DNA of 64,000 nucleotides. Origin: Spirometra erinaceieuropaei (lineage: Eukaryota > Platyhelminthes > Cestoda > Diphyllobothriidea > Diphyllobothriidae). The stretch's first letter is position 1. Every line of letters starts with the position of its first letter. The position numbers were made by a program, and so were the translations under genes. The stretch lies in NCBI GenBank assembly GCA_902702965.1, contig CACRXP010000017.1, positions 63,316 through 127,315 on the forward strand, written 5' to 3'. Shown here piece by piece: positions 1 through 13,379 of the stretch. The notes under the pieces were generated by a model. That model ran no database searches, had not been told where the DNA came from, and saw only the letters and a program-made list of their open reading frames with translations.

Positions 1-784
1 AGTGAGACATCGTATAAGCAAGTGAAGATGACGTTTGATGCTTGCATAATTTTTTATTTTTTGATATCGTTTGGAGTTCTTTTTTTATTAATCAGCACGC
101 CGTTAGTTTTTCAGAATTGACATTGATCGCTTAACGCCGATCGCCACCGCACCAGTAGCATAAAATAAATCGAACTCAAAATGGAGAGCATAACCATCCG
201 AATAAATTACGTTATGCACTTTTGAGCGTGAGTCTACTCTCACAAGAAACTAATCCAGGTGTAAGTCACCGTCCTTTCTCTGCGGTGGACACAGTCAAAC
301 GTGACGATCAAGCAGTCATCCGGTACAAAAGTAAGATGAGACAGGAATTTTCGTTTTAGCATTCCCTAAATATTTCATATTGACCCAACTCTGAAAAAGT
401 CGCCGCCACGGTGGGATTCAAACCGACGCAGTACGGGAAAGGCTTTAATATAGCCAACGCGTTTCTTTCCTGCCGTCAGTATCGGGGGCTTTTGTGGTTT
501 TTCGGCCATGTTCTTAGCAATGAATCGATCAGGATATCCCTTCTGGCGAAAAAGGGTTTCGATGCATATAGGCTATTTCTTAACGCCATCAGCTGAGCAG
601 ATTCTTCGCACTCCTTGCGTAAAACAGCGCACTAAATTACGTTTAAAGTTTAGCAGTACGAAACTCCCAAAATAGGTGTAATGTGCGGACCATGTCTTTG
701 GAGTATTTATGAGGGCAAACTACAATCTAAGATTCCAGAAGATCCAAGTCGGTACGTACACAAGTTTGCGCCTATATTGCTCGA
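1..784. other. Unassigned sequence
   Basis: No coding region, RNA gene or repeat could be recognised here. The short open frames (the longest about 60 codons, near 411-596) show no family motif. PLE similarity begins only around position 785. Confidence 0.6.
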
Positions 785-1700
785 TAAAACATCAAACGAA
801 GCCTTATCGTTGTGTCATTAGTTTTTCTCTTCTTACCAAAAACCCAACGATTTAGAGTTAAAAGTAATGTACGATAACCTCTTGAATCAAACACGTGACA
901 ATCAGCCAGTTTCGACAGACAGCATATAACATCTTAAGTCTGCTTTAGTCGGTCACTTTTATTAGTACGGAAACAGTCGTCAGAAATATCGGGACTTGCT
1001 GACGAAGTCACGCATTGAGAAGTTAAAGCAACACCGCCAAAAAAACGTTCTGATAACAAGGCCAGATAATGGAACTGGCGTTGTTTTGAAGAACAGGTAG
1101 ACTACATTACGAAAATACAGTCAGTTCTATTGGATCGCGAAACACTCACAAAAACAGAGAAGGAGAAAGACCGTAAAGATTAGAGTGAAGCACAGCTGGC
1201 TTACTGCCTGAAAAGACTTTAGGCGGATGGTTGCCTAAGCGAATACGACGTAGATCGCCTCCGATCCGTCGGTACGCATAAACCTCGATTATATTGTCTA
1301 CCGAAGATCCGCAAACATGGCGCACCAGTTCGTTCAATCGTCGATATGAGGAACTCGTCGTATATTCATGAAAAAGTGAGAAGCTTCTCAGCTGCGTCAT
1401 CAGATAAACGGTTTAAGATACTATGGGCGGTACTTGGATGATATATTCGCAATTCCACCGCATAAAACTGACACCTAAATGCTACTGGGTGACATAAATC
1501 AGGCGCACTCATCATTAAAATTCACTCTGGAACAAGAAGAGTTCGGTTCACTTCCCTTTCTGGATGTGCTTCTGAGTAGAGAATCTGACAACAGCATTCG
1601 ACAAAGCATCTTACGTAAGAAAACGCGGTACGCACAATACACCCTTTGTGGGTGTTTAGTATGCAATTTAATCCGCTGTTTGACAGAAGGAGTGATAATA
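785..1700 (+). pseudogene. Penelope-like element, RT fragment with internal deletion
   Basis: Translation in shifting frames gives a recognisable Penelope reverse transcriptase. Around 840-950 is an N-terminal stretch (YDNLLNQTRD, PVSTDSI). Near 1047-1077 is a degraded equivalent of the RT ADKG region, read as NVLITRPDNGTG. At 1237-1350 are SEYDVDRLRSVGTHKPRLY, LPKIRKHGAPVRSI and DMRNS. At 1420-1450 is RWYLDDIFAIP, the catalytic YxDD block with Y-L-D-D kept. At 1479-1640 is the downstream FGSLPFLDVLLSR block. The palm between DMRNS (about 1350) and the YxDD block is missing, so motifs A and B are deleted. Several stops and frameshifts are present and no GIY-YIG domain follows on this strand. 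It is a dead copy. The family is clear, but the exact 5' boundary is uncertain. Confidence 0.85.
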
Positions 1701-1800
1701 ATCTAAAGAAGAAAAAAATTCGAACACCGGAACTATTTGATTATTTTCCTGAGCTTTCCGACTCGTACAGGAGTCCATAATCAGAGTTAGTGGCAGAACT
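1700..1800 (-). mobile_element. Inverted PLE 3'-end fragment
   Basis: This stretch matches, on the minus strand, the 3' ends of the PLEs at 28.4 kb (minus) and 38.0 kb (plus). Shared text includes the final GTTCCGG...TTCGAA...TTCTTT tract and a hammerhead-like motif. It lies opposite in orientation to the RT fragment just upstream, so a second PLE tail is joined to it tail to tail. Confidence 0.7.
1748..1787 (-). ncRNA. PLE hammerhead-like motif (decayed, AGCU type)
   Basis: On the minus strand the order is: core CTGATTA (consensus CTGATGA, so G8 is changed), one spacer base T, stem II GACTC/GAGTC around a 6-7 base loop, then GAAAGCTC. The last block gives GAA, a two-pair stem III AG/CU without a loop, and C17. 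Stem I is only CT/AG. Homologous motifs lie at 28457-28495 and 37919-37962. Confidence 0.55.
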
Positions 1801-2004
1801 AGAACAAGCAATAATTATGGGGCATGTAGGCCAATCATCGACCGACGGCGCAAGACTGCAGGTGACTACGCAGTGGATTTAGATTTTTGGTTTCTTATTT
1901 CGCTTTACAAATAACGCGCCGGTGATATTGCCAATTGCGCATTTTTCAAACAATAATATGCGTTTTTATGCATTTCATTATCAATGGTAGAGGGGCGCCC
2001 ATGT

Positions 2005-2098
2005 ATTCTAAATTTCGGCGTTGCGTAGGACTGGCTGACGACGGCTAATAATCCAGAAATGGTCATTCCGTTCTCCCTCGAATTTGTCAGTAGTAACA
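2005..2098 (+). mobile_element. SINE body fragment
   Basis: Matches the body of the tRNA-derived SINE seen intact at 48 kb: GGACTGGCTGACGACGGCTA, then CCAGAAATGGTCATTCCG, then a degraded GTCTTTGTCGG end. The tRNA-like head is missing. The embedded hammerhead core CTGACGA (2035-2041) is kept, but stem II has lost its pairing (ATCC in place of AGCC). Confidence 0.75.
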
Positions 2099-5046
2099 AA
2101 TTGCCTAATTCATTATCAAAATATCATTGATGAGTCACTTCTTCCACGTTTTTTTCTTAGTCCCACCCGTAACAAAATTATTGCCACGGTTAACGCATAA
2201 CCCGCTCCCGGGGTTAGCCCCTTTCGATCCGGACAGCTTAACCGAGGATTTATCTGCCTTATTCAAGGAGTAAAAGCAATCGGCAACGTCAAATGTGGTT
2301 GCTCTTTAGAACAGTGCAGTTTTTTATTAGGAGGAATCCTGTCCACGCAAATCACTAGGCATGTACGACAGCAAAAATGAAATTATATTGTGAAAATAAT
2401 GTTGCAGTTAATTTGACACTTAAATACCATCTGACAATTAGTGTAACTTCAGGTATGGCGGTTTGCCAACAGCCTGCACTCCGAGTACGGATTTCAAAAC
2501 GGCTTCCCAGAACTACTAATATTCTGCATGTTTCCGGACTGATTGATGTGGAAATAAAAAAACATAATTTGTTTCGCGTTTCCAAACTGAAATGTCATAG
2601 GAATTAAACTTTGGACAAGAACACGTGCTTCCCTATGGGTCAGCAATTTATAAATTTAAATATAATCTGCCTGTGTAGTCTTAAAAACCATTTTATGATT
2701 TCAGGGAAAGCACTACTTTCTTAAAGTTATTTTTTATTATTTGCTCCTTCAGGAGTTCTTTAAGTCCCAAATCGACCTTCGAATATCGCATGATGCTTTA
2801 TAATTGTCCCTATTTACAGTCGATTATCCATAAAGGCAGATGTTATATTACGGGCTTGTTAAATCCTTTAAGGTAAGATAATTTCTTGAAGGCATTTAAA
2901 AAATAAGTGAGTATTTGGTCGTTACGCATCATGCGGAAATGTCTGTGGGTTACGCTTGCTGACCTACACAAAAAGAGGCTCACCTTTTAATTAAATAAAA
3001 ATCTACAACAGAAGTCAACAAGAAATGGGTTTCAATGAATTACTAAACAATCACTACAGTAGATGTCTTTCTAAGGCTTACTTTAACATTGCATATAGTT
3101 AAGGGATGTCTGTTTACCTAAGTGATTTACGCAGTGAAGCCAAAAAACAAAAAACTATTATGAAGCTATAAAATACTGATACATTACTAGAAACCCAAAA
3201 ACATGCCTATCTATATATAGTGCGTCATTTTCGCTGGCTGTGTCCACATTTAGCACATGTTCTACGCTTAAGGCTGCGCACTATCGAGGAGCCATGTAAC
3301 AGTTGATATTTTGCATGAAATGTTCAAGTTTTTCTCCTTAAGCCTGCATGTGTACCTAAATTATTTCAGTAGGTATTTCATAGAGTAACTATAAATTGTG
3401 TGCGCACATACACTTATCGCCAGTGATGGTTTTAGAATATGTCGGCTATGGTGCAGGCTATGCGAAAACACGCAATAATCACATTTTGCAACAAATTTCG
3501 CCTGCAGAAAAATGTACTTTATTGATAATTTAAAGAACTCCAACAAATAATAGCACGGTGGTGAGGACGCATCAGTTAAAGGATGTACGCGTGGGGTTTT
3601 GGGTTAATGTGGAATTGCAGTTGAGTGCAAACGTACCCACATATCCTCTCACGCAAGGTACACAAAAAGGAATTCAATTTGCTGGCATACACGAACCTTT
3701 GATTTTTATCAAATTATCAGTAATGCAGCGTTTTCTGACAGACAGAAGTTTGCATGCATCATCTGTCACCCGAAAAATCATTATGTAGGCCGACGCTTTA
3801 GACGTGAAGTAAATTCTAACTTACCAAAGTTAATTGGTGATCATGTTAAGTGACATGCTTGTATAGAAGCATTATGGTTGTTAATTAAGACCGTCCACGG
3901 GCAATCCTATGGCGGTCATTAGCACATAGATAGTAAAAGCTATAACAAGGCTGACTGAGACTGTAATGACAGCTTTGGTGTCGAGGTTTGGTTCTGCAGA
4001 CCCACTTAATTAATACCGTATGATAAACGTCCTAAAACAAAGTTAGGAGGTGCAATTACGCTGACTTAACCTCGATCACACGTTTGCGTTTTCCCTACCA
4101 TTTTAACCAAACGGGTGCCTGCATCTCTGGGGACTGCTTATGCGCCAAAGACAGTTGCATGATGTATCAGCTTGCACGTTGTCACTTTTACGAATCCCTC
4201 TTCTCAGATGAGATCACCCCGTTGATCACAAATTTATCTGCGTCACTTCCGTGGCATAGGCAGCCTACGCAATTTAATAAACTACTCCAGCATCCGTTCA
4301 GTTTGACCTGTGTGATTACAGAGGCAGTTTAAACTTGGAGTGCGATAAACCACACCGACCGTCCATAAGGACTAAATCGGTCCCTGATTCTGGGGACTCA
4401 GCTGCTCATGGTAGATCCAAGCCAGTGTGCAATTCCGATACCTAGTCTTGTAGCAATGCCCCGCACTGCATCCGACATGTCTTTGATTTACGGCATAAAA
4501 TGCCGCATCCGAGGTAACGTTTCTAGAGGCCTCTTCGAGACCGAACAGGCAGTCATCGACTACTAGACGCCTCCAACTAGCCGCTCAGCCTAAACCGGTC
4601 ACAGTTGAATCGGTCATTGTAGGAATATTATTCAAAATTTTCGCAATGAGACTTTATCCGTTTAACGGGCGTTTTCGGACAGCTTCCGGTGTGTGTCAGC
4701 GGCTACTTAGTGTGCAAAAGAAGAATCCGCACGGTGTTTATCGCCTACTTGCTTTCTTTGGGATTTCCCCTGATTACAGCACTAAAAAGCCAGATGCCAT
4801 ATTAACAGACGTTTGAGGAGAGGAGACGCGGCGTTTGAAAGCAAATTAAAAAGCAAAATAAACATTTTGTTTGCATTATTGTTTTAATGCGTCAACCGCA
4901 CAGTGCATTATTAATTGAGACCTGTTTAGCGCCCAAAAAAATTATTTATTATTCTAAAATTTCGAACTCGCACATTAGTCCATCTATAGTTGTAAAAGCA
5001 GCAGGTCAGCAGGGGAAAAATGATGGTGATAAATACATTAGGTGGG
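2099..5046. other. Unassigned AT-rich sequence
   Basis: No gene, RNA or repeat was recognised. Open frames of 60-80 codons occur on both strands (for example 2355-2607, 3558-3788, 4084-4332) but carry no motif, and some overlap on opposite strands, as expected by chance. The stretch near 4360-4620 is more GC-rich and may be an old element, but I could not identify it. Confidence 0.5.
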
Positions 5047-5991
5047 AAAACTCATGAAATATCAAGCATAATTCTCAAATACGTTGCCGGTTTGGTAGGA
5101 TTAATTAAGTATTGTTGTTGAAATAATTGCTGTGCAGCATACTGTTTTAGTAAATCAATTACCACAGGATGCCGGCTGTTGAAAGAACGCCTTAACAGTT
5201 GCATGCAGATATTATGCTGCGAAAAAAATGACTACTTATGTGGCATGCATTTTTCCTATAAATTTTTGTTTCCCCTAATAATTAAATTGTACTTTAAGTA
5301 AAACCTCCGTAAAACTGTTCAATTTTCTACTGATTCCGTAGAAAAGCACGTTTTCCTCCTATTTTATATTCAAAAATATTGCAAACATTTGTTTTATAAA
5401 AACAAATTATAATCGTAAAGTCCTTAATACCATTAAATGGCTGTTTTAAAATCGTTATGTCTCTGCATTAACCAATGCGTCTTGAAAAGTTAACAATGCG
5501 GCTCAAATCTACTGATATATTTCATGAAGTACGTCTAGCCGCATCTTAGTACCGCAGAAACATGAATGGTATTCTCTACGCGGAAAGTAAACGTTTTGTT
5601 TTGGAAACCCTTTTGCCAGAGCAGCGGGCGAACGAGTTAAAATATATTTAGGAATTGAAAATAGTTTTAAAAACCAAAATTATACACTTTCATCGAGGGT
5701 AAATCTGGAAGAAGACGTACATTTTTACCTGAATAAAAACACTTGGGATGTCTCGCTGTATCACGCATACGTTCAGTCAGACGCGTAAACAAAAAAAACA
5801 TTTGAGATGAGGAATGTGATACACCACTTCGAACTACTACTTAAGCTTCTATCAGTCTTTGATTACCTTGATAGTATGCGCATGAACGTCTTAAGGCGCT
5901 GAAGAATTCTACCCTCTTGTGCCACAAAAATACATTCGATCGCCTCCCAGACGTGTTTGTTATATGACTGAGCAGTCATAAATTTGAGTTA
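5047..5991 (-). mobile_element. ~945-bp element with inverted termini (copy 3, inverted)
   Basis: The left edge reads AACTCATGAAATATCAA and the right edge ends ATAAATTTGAGTTA. These are inverted-repeat termini like those of the elements at 22421-23392 and 33913-34880. The interior matches the reverse complement of those copies, for example around 5440-5530 (GGCTGTT..TAAAATCGTTATG, CTCTGCAT, CTTG..AAGTTAACAATG). No transposase frame is visible, so this is a non-autonomous element. Flanking TA could be the target duplication. This is the most diverged copy of the three. Confidence 0.65.
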
Positions 5992-8900
5992 ACATCAGCT
6001 TATAAAGACATGCTAATTACGTTAATCTCATGCGTCCTCCTACGGTTTGCTGCAGTGCTGGAAAATTGTCCAGTACAGTTCTGTTTGCTTGCAATCGAAT
6101 GTCTGAACTAGGCATTATCTGTTTTCAAGATAAGGATTGGATATGTAGACAGCTTGGGCGATTTTTTCATGAAATTATTTTCTTATCTTGTCCATGTTGT
6201 GTTGCAACCGTAAGTCATGTCGGGACGATTGCGTTTGTTAACGCGATCGGTGCGTACTCCTATGCCATTTTATTTACGTGATCACACCCGACAGTACAAC
6301 AAGCCTGTGGCTTTAGTTAGTACGCTGGAATAGATACGAGCTGTTCGCGGGATCGAGCTCCAGGATTTGCTTACGTTGGGGTTGGGTATGGATACATGAA
6401 GATGATTTATAAACCAGAGATTGTTACTCGACTTTCAACTGTATTTTTCGGTAAAACTGTTCTGTGGTTAATAGCGGTCTGTCTGAGAGAAGTTTACAAG
6501 CCAGTAGTACGGTACGTAGATTTTTATTTTCACTTGCGCAACGGACGTTAAAGTTTCTTCGATTTGACTAAAAATTGGGGTTTGTATTCGAAAATCGGTC
6601 ATTCTTAAAGCTGAAGATTTAAGGTTTGGGATATAGACTGTGTTTGCAGATAATGGGTTGAAAATTAGGGTTAAGGGCTTCAGCTGGGGTTTAGATATTG
6701 TGTTAGGAAATTAAGGCTTATAATTTAAGGTTGCACTTTCGTTCGAGTTTTTTTTTAATAATTGTGGGTTAAAAACCATACCCCATGCCAATTGTAATTT
6801 GAACATTGAATTGTAATGCCACAGAGGGTGATTGTGTTCGATTAAATGTCCAGTTTAAATGTTAGGATCGACATCAAAACGTCATGTTTATCCGGTTATC
6901 TTCGTGTTTTGACCTAGAATTTCCCGAAATGTTTACTTGGATATTCAATTATACAACATAGCCCGAATGTAAAAAATATATATGTATCGCTGAGTTAATT
7001 GTATTGTCCATCAATTTGCAAATTTAAAAAGCAGTTAAATAATAAAATACGTCCTTCGCGAATCAAAGCAAAGCAAAATGTTTGATGTTAAAACTCAACT
7101 GCAATACGGCACATGTGAGTCTAGTCCTTTTTTCTAAAGGCCAAGGACCCTTAAATGATTTTGTCGGCAGACAAAAGTTAACTGTTTACGAGCGTCCCCT
7201 TAGTAGCTTGAAATGCGTGCACCTCACCAGAATACCCAATTCCCGACGCCAAAGACGAGAAGACAAGTGCCTGTAGATGGCGCTTCATTTCCAAAGTTTT
7301 TTAGACACATTATGATAAACTGCATATAATAAAATCCAACATACAATTCGTCTCTTAATCCAAAAAGTTAAACATATTGTTTGCAGGTGCTTTTACTCAT
7401 CGTTAGTAAATTAAATGTGTGACTTGCGCATGTTACAGAAAAACCAGCTGCCATAACAAAATGTGAACCTGAAACAGGGTTATCTACTGTCAGCCTGAGT
7501 GAAGTCAGCAACCCCAATGACTTCGAAGTCAACGGTCCCATCAGTCATATCAAAAAACACAATATAGTCATTTGAAAGGCCGGGGCATTAGTTCGGCTGT
7601 CTGAAACAGGCACATCCTTTTATCACTCGGCACCTTCCATTGTACTCTAAAGCGTGTTACGTCTTATACAATGCTTTTTGTTTTGAGATTGTGAAACATA
7701 AGATCTAAAGACGGACCTTTGGAATATGGGCTTAGTTTGACCGACTTTACTGATCCATGTCTGAAAACACCATCAGAGAGAGGAACGTGTCTGGATACGC
7801 CAACTCAAATTCTAATGAAAAAAATAATTCACGTACATTAAGGATGGAGGTTTTTGCAGCCTTATTGGCCTTACGATCAGCAAACAGGTAGTTAATCGCT
7901 ACATATTAAGCATATGCCTTTGTTGGTGGTGTAATAGTTACTTGAGTACTTTGGCTCACCAAAAATGGCGTTGCAGACAGTGTTAGTTTTCTAGTATAGT
8001 AGGCGATGTCGAATACGAAGTAAAATTGACGCTTTAATTGACTGGCCACCGTCAGTTTTTGAGACCGAACTGGCATATTATAATTGCTAGTGCATGTATA
8101 TGTGTATTATTAGCTCTTATAATTGTCAAACATCGCTATTTCACAAAACACTACCATGAATATTTAAGTTATGCTGTGATCAATGACTAAGTTAAATTTT
8201 AGTCGTCTAAATCGCTCAGCGCGATGCACGATTAAGTTTTGTTGTCCTAGAACCACGCATCCATCTTCGGACCTCACAGGCAATGGCGCCCTCTATCAGA
8301 CAAACTAAACAAAAAAACAAAAAACTGTCACGCAGCTCAGTATTTTTGATGCATCGTTTCATGCTTAAGCGCCTGATGCTGCATTTTGAAAGGCTTTGTC
8401 CCTAAAATATTGTTTCATCTAGACTATGATCTTCCAATTAAAGACAATTTTTATCCGCTTAAAGTACTCGGACAGTGTCCTTTTGATAGCGAAAACAAAC
8501 GCATACATGCTTATTAAAAATGTTCGTATGCTTCTGCAAACGCCATGCTAAAAGCGCAATGGTTCGGTTGCAAGTATTTGCCGAATAGGTTTAGTAAGAT
8601 GCAATGCCGTTCGTGCTATGTTAAATACGTCACTATGAAACTCTGATGCGCTCATTACATCTTCCGTAGGAGTTTTATTTCTGTGTGAGCTGTTTGTACA
8701 TTTTTTTATCAATAACGTGGCGCTGCATGACAGAAGCCCTTGTTCTTACATTATGTTTATTTTGTGGTTGATCTTCGCTATTTCGAAGCAATCTACATGC
8801 AGAGTCACGGATACAATTTTACCTTATGTTTCTTTTGCTGAACATAGGGAGTATATTAGTTTTAACTGTACTTTGTTTAGTTTTTCGAAAGACGTCATCG

Positions 8901-11600
8901 TGTCGATCATATATGATTACTCAAGTTAGTAGTTTTAAATCAGTCTTTGCTTGATTCTGCTGCTCGGCTGCAATTATTACAAAAATGGCAATATGTGTTC
9001 AATACAGGGGTTAACATATTGAAACCGTATACAAAATCTGGCTTTTTATTATTTAGCTACTCTTCAAATACCGAAATATTCAAGCGTTCAATACAATTCG
9101 CATGCGTCCTAAAATGGCCGGGCATATTTATTTTAGTCTGTGGCCAAAATTTTATAAGTTAGCAAACCTGCTTTTTGTGCGTAAGTCACAACGCATAGGA
9201 ACACATCCCTATCACTCTAGCCAGATTTCAGACAAGCGATGTACACGAAAAATTGTTAAAGTGGTAGGTAATCAGCAGAATGCGCAGTGGACAAATAACA
9301 CTTTTGATTTCTGAATAAAAAGGAACACTATTCAACTGCTGACAATTTGCGCCACAATGGTCAGCTGCCGTTTTGCACGTATATGAAACAAGGTTGGCAA
9401 AGCTTCAGCCGATACAATCTGTATGTTAAAGATCGTTACAGCCACCAGACACACAATTGTTATTGTCAAGATAATTTGGTCAAAGTGATTAAGATAATTA
9501 GACAAAAAAGATTTTAGGCAGACGTATTGTTGTGTGATGTGTAATACTTGCGTCACTACACGACAAATTTATAACACTACGATATTGAGCGCATCATTAT
9601 CGAATCGCAGACCACACGAAACACATGCATGAATACAGGGGGACGAAAAATATATCACGCGTTAACAAACTCCATAAATACGCTTAAGCAATAATCGCCA
9701 ACAAAAACAGGCTTGTTCAAATCACACAATCTGCACTAAACTATGACAAAAAAAAAATATTTAATCGGTACAAAAATCTTCACAAATATCGAATGTGTCA
9801 CCGTGTGTTTGCATCTAAAAATTCCAACAAATCGACAATTAATTTGAAAAGAAGTCGGAAATAAATAAACGAATGTCGAAAAAGTAGTCGACGGAATAAT
9901 ATGGGGGTATGAAGGAATAGAAACCAGGTACTCCCGTATCGCGGGAAGCATTTTAAATTAGTTTTATCATTAAGACAGGCGGATGTGCCAATTGACGGGA
10001 TCAGCTGGAAGGCATTAGAAAAACACGCATTTCTGTAAGAAGTCGATAAGGAAATTTAATGGATGAAAGTTGAGTGCGTGTGAACACTAGAAAAAGGAAA
10101 TGCATGGCGGTTGGGTAAAGAACACCACCATGGTTTGAATGATATGCGACAAGCAAACGTGGCTTTAACCCTTACTTTAACCATTTTTAATCTCAGCCGT
10201 TTTCTGTTCCGCCCATCTAAACACAATCGGAACACTAACTACTATCTTCTGCTTGACCAAATATCTTATCAGTTTGTTTTTCTTTGCCAGAAAATTGAGT
10301 ACAGTATCGGTATCGTGACACAAAGAATGACGGACTTCCCGCGCAAAGTGAAAAAGTTAATGCCTACAAATATTAATATTATAAGACGGATACCAACTGT
10401 GCAATACAGGATACGATCGGCTTATTTGAAAACGCCCGTGAGGTGAGAGTGTTTATGTTCTTTGGTGCCCATTTCTTCCACTTGTTTCCCTTGAGCTAGT
10501 CTTCTCGTGTGCGTTGAATAATTTATGTCAGGCCTGTAAATGCAAGCCCAACAGAGCGCAGCGCTCCTTCAGATGGCCTTGTGGTATACGAAAAATGAAC
10601 TTTATTTACCGCGCTGATATCGCATAACTTCATGTGCCATAAGTATTTCGGCTTCATGCACGACGAAGGGAGATGAATAAATCCGAAGATAAACGAAGAC
10701 AATATAACAAAATTTACAAACAATTTAGGACAGCAAATATCCAATTTTCCTATAAGTCATACAAAATAATGCCACGTAAAAGACGTAGGTGAGATAATTG
10801 CATTTTTCAGTCGATTAGTCATTAACAGCCGGCCTCCAACCGACGCTCATTGAGCGTTATTAGATTTCATATGGGTCGTGGCCCGATGTTAAGCTTTTGG
10901 ACTTAAGAAGGCTTAAGGTTTGACCAAAATTTAACGAAAACGGCGTATATACCAGAAAGCGCCTTTTTTAAACTCCTCCTCTTGCATTATTCCTCTCCTT
11001 CGCATTTTAAGGGGCATATATCAAACGGTAGACTAATATGGATTGATATTAATCAAACGCCCTTATAATCGAACTCTACTGCATCACACATAGCGGTGAG
11101 AATTATTGAGAACTATCGGGAGACTGTTTGAATGCCGTTTCTGACTATGGCCACCGTGCGCATTACAGCATGTTGAACCAGCCAAGATGAGTTGCGAATG
11201 CACAATTGCTCTGCTTCTACCCCACCTTCTCCTCCTCCCCCACCTGGAATCGGTGGAAGAGGACGTAGGTGGATAACACAATCGAGCGTGTACCCTGGCT
11301 TTGCACTCCACACCCTCTAGACCATACAGCAAATTGCCAGAATTTCAACCAGCAACAAAAGTGTGGCTGGCGCGGCCGTAGTCGCAGCCAGGTGTGCTGT
11401 CAATCATGGATCGCAACCCACGAAGTAGAAGTGCCATAAAGGCCTGAATATCAGACCACCAGCTCGCCACTTCAAACAAACACTCAGCGTTGAGTTGACT
11501 GCAAGGTCCAAGTTATCCCGTCAGTTGGCAACCTTCCAAGCCATAGATTTTAGCGCAGCGTGATAGCTTAAATGCTTCAGATTGTTTATAGTGAGGAAAA
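5992..11600. other. Unassigned sequence
   Basis: No recognisable gene or RNA. Open frames reach 111 codons (10111-10446, plus) but show no motif, membrane pattern or splice context I can defend. A short stretch at 7590-7680 resembles 20950-21020 and may be a worn dispersed repeat. 11200-11600 is more GC-rich and could hold the 5' part of the LINE that follows, but no protein match is readable there. Confidence 0.5.
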
Positions 11601-11619
11601 TGCGCTGAGTCGTCGACAT

Positions 11620-13379
11620 TTCATAGACCCCAGTCACTGACTGAGACGGCAATTGTTCGGAACGAGTTACTTAATCTGAAAGAATCGACCTCCCCAGGCC
11701 CTGATGCAATCCCCGCCAAGCTGCTGAAGAAGATAACTCCCGAAATGTCCAAGCCATTAGCCTTGATCTTCCAACCGTCACTTCTTACTGGATGCCTGCC
11801 CTCTGATTGCAAGTCCGCTACCATCAATTTACTTTTTAAGAGCGGAAGTCGTGCGTCTGCGAATAACTACAGGCCAGTGAGTCTTAGGTCTATCTGTTGC
11901 AAAATCATGGAGAAGATCATTAAGAAGGCCTTGATGCAGTTCCTCGAGCAGCACCACCTCCTCTCGGATGCACAGTACGGCTTTCGAAGTGGTAGGTCCT
12001 GCCTCACGAATCTGATCTTCACGTTTAAACGCTGGACCAAAGCACTCGATGAAGGTAGTGTGGTGCACGCCATCTACAGCGACTTCAAAAAGGCCTTCGA
12101 CAGCGTTCCACACCAATGTGTCTTGCACAAACTGCGCAACGCTGGAATTCGTGGGCGCCTTCTTGTATGGATTTAGAGCTTTTTGGCTGGACGGTCCCAA
12201 AGAGTGCAGGTCGGGCGTCAAAAGTCCTCAGAGGTAAGCGTAGTGAGTGGCGTCCCACAGGTCTCCGTCATAGGTCCCACGTTATTCCTCATTTTCATAA
12301 ATGACTGCGTCAAGGTCTTGGACTGTGGTACCATCCTGTTTGCCGACGACATTAAATTGTGGAAAGTTATTCACAAAGAGGCAGACGCAGACCACCTGCA
12401 AGCAAACCTGAACAGGCTCGATGACTGGTCAAAGCGCTGGCTTATACCCTTCAATATATGCCAGTGCATCTTTCTTCAACTAGGCAGCTTTCGAGCCTCC
12501 ACGCCCCAGACTTACTATCTAGACGGCACACCACTGCAACAGGCTGACAGTCAGAAGGACTTGTGTGTATAGATTACATCTGCACTCAAACCAACACTGC
12601 CCTAAATCGGCTAAATCGGTTATGGCTGAAATGCAACTCATAAAGCGAACATTTATGGCATTTGACCCAGACAGCTTTTCAAAAATATTTGGCACCTACG
12701 TGAGGCCTCATCTAGAATACGCCATACAGGCGTGGAGACCTTGGACTGTCAAGGACTATACCGTTTTGACGAAGGTCCAGAAACGGGCGACCAAAATGAC
12801 ACAAGGTCTGGGAGCCCTCTCTTACGAATCCCGACTGTCAAATCTCAAACTTTTTCCACTTTCCTACAGGCAATTACGTGGTGACCTTATACTTGCATTT
12901 CGCATTATCAACAGCCTAGACTGTTGTTTAGATCCCACTGATTATTTCACACAATCTAACACGCCCACTTTGCGCGGTCATCCCCTAAAACTACGCGCCG
13001 GGAAAGCAAGGATCAATGGATGAAAATTATTTTTCAGTCACTGAGTGGTTGCAGCGTGGAATGCCCTGCCCACCGATGTTGCAACCTCCTCCTGTGTGAA
13101 TTCCTTTAAGTTTAGACTTGACGCGCATCAAGCCTCCCAGTTACCAGCCTTACATCCACTCACATAACCTGGCACCAACGTAAACCTGTTATACTACTTG
13201 TAACTAGTTAGTAACCATCATCGTTTACTCTTTTTTGTCCAGCTGTCAGCAATTACGTTCAAAACCCCTTTTTCATCTTCCATCTATCAATGTTTTTCTC
13301 CGACGACTTGTAACCAATAGGGAGTTCAAAGGCGTTAGCCTGTATTTCCCTTAATAAACTAAACTGAACTGAACTGAAA
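11620..13379 (+). mobile_element. CR1-like non-LTR retrotransposon (LINE), 5'-truncated
   Basis: The element begins inside the reverse transcriptase and ends with a CR1-type short tandem tail (ACTGA repeated at about 13360-13379), after an untranslated 3' region of about 200 bases. The N-terminal half, including the apurinic-type endonuclease, is absent, which is typical of incomplete target-primed reverse transcription. No target duplication was identified. The LINE is on the same strand as the coding relic described separately. Confidence 0.85.
11628..13167 (+). pseudogene. LINE reverse transcriptase, CR1-like, disrupted
   Basis: The frame opens near 11628 with a KESTSPGPDAIPAKLL block typical of the region just before the RT fingers. 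RT motifs follow in order: NNYRPVSLRSIC (about 11860), QYGFRSGRSCLTNL (about 11974), DFKKAFDSVPH (motif A, about 12082), SGVPQVSVIGPTLF (motif B, about 12246; the usual GVPQG has become GVPQV) and FADDIKLW (motif C, about 12337), so the catalytic aspartates remain. A TAG at 12174-12176 interrupts the frame. After a second TAG at 12570-12572 the frame shifts by +1. The C-terminal region (VRPHLEYAIQAW, KVQKRATKM, LRGDLILAFRI, LRGHPLKL) continues to a TGA at 13021, then shifts again to AAWNALP and ends about 13167. It would have copied its own RNA at the target, but the disruptions make it inactive. Confidence 0.88.

Noticed and set aside
11084..11332. Minus-strand frame rich in W, G and R near the CR1 element
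   Set aside because: Composition reflects a local GC-rich stretch, overlapping frames are equally open, and no family motif is present.
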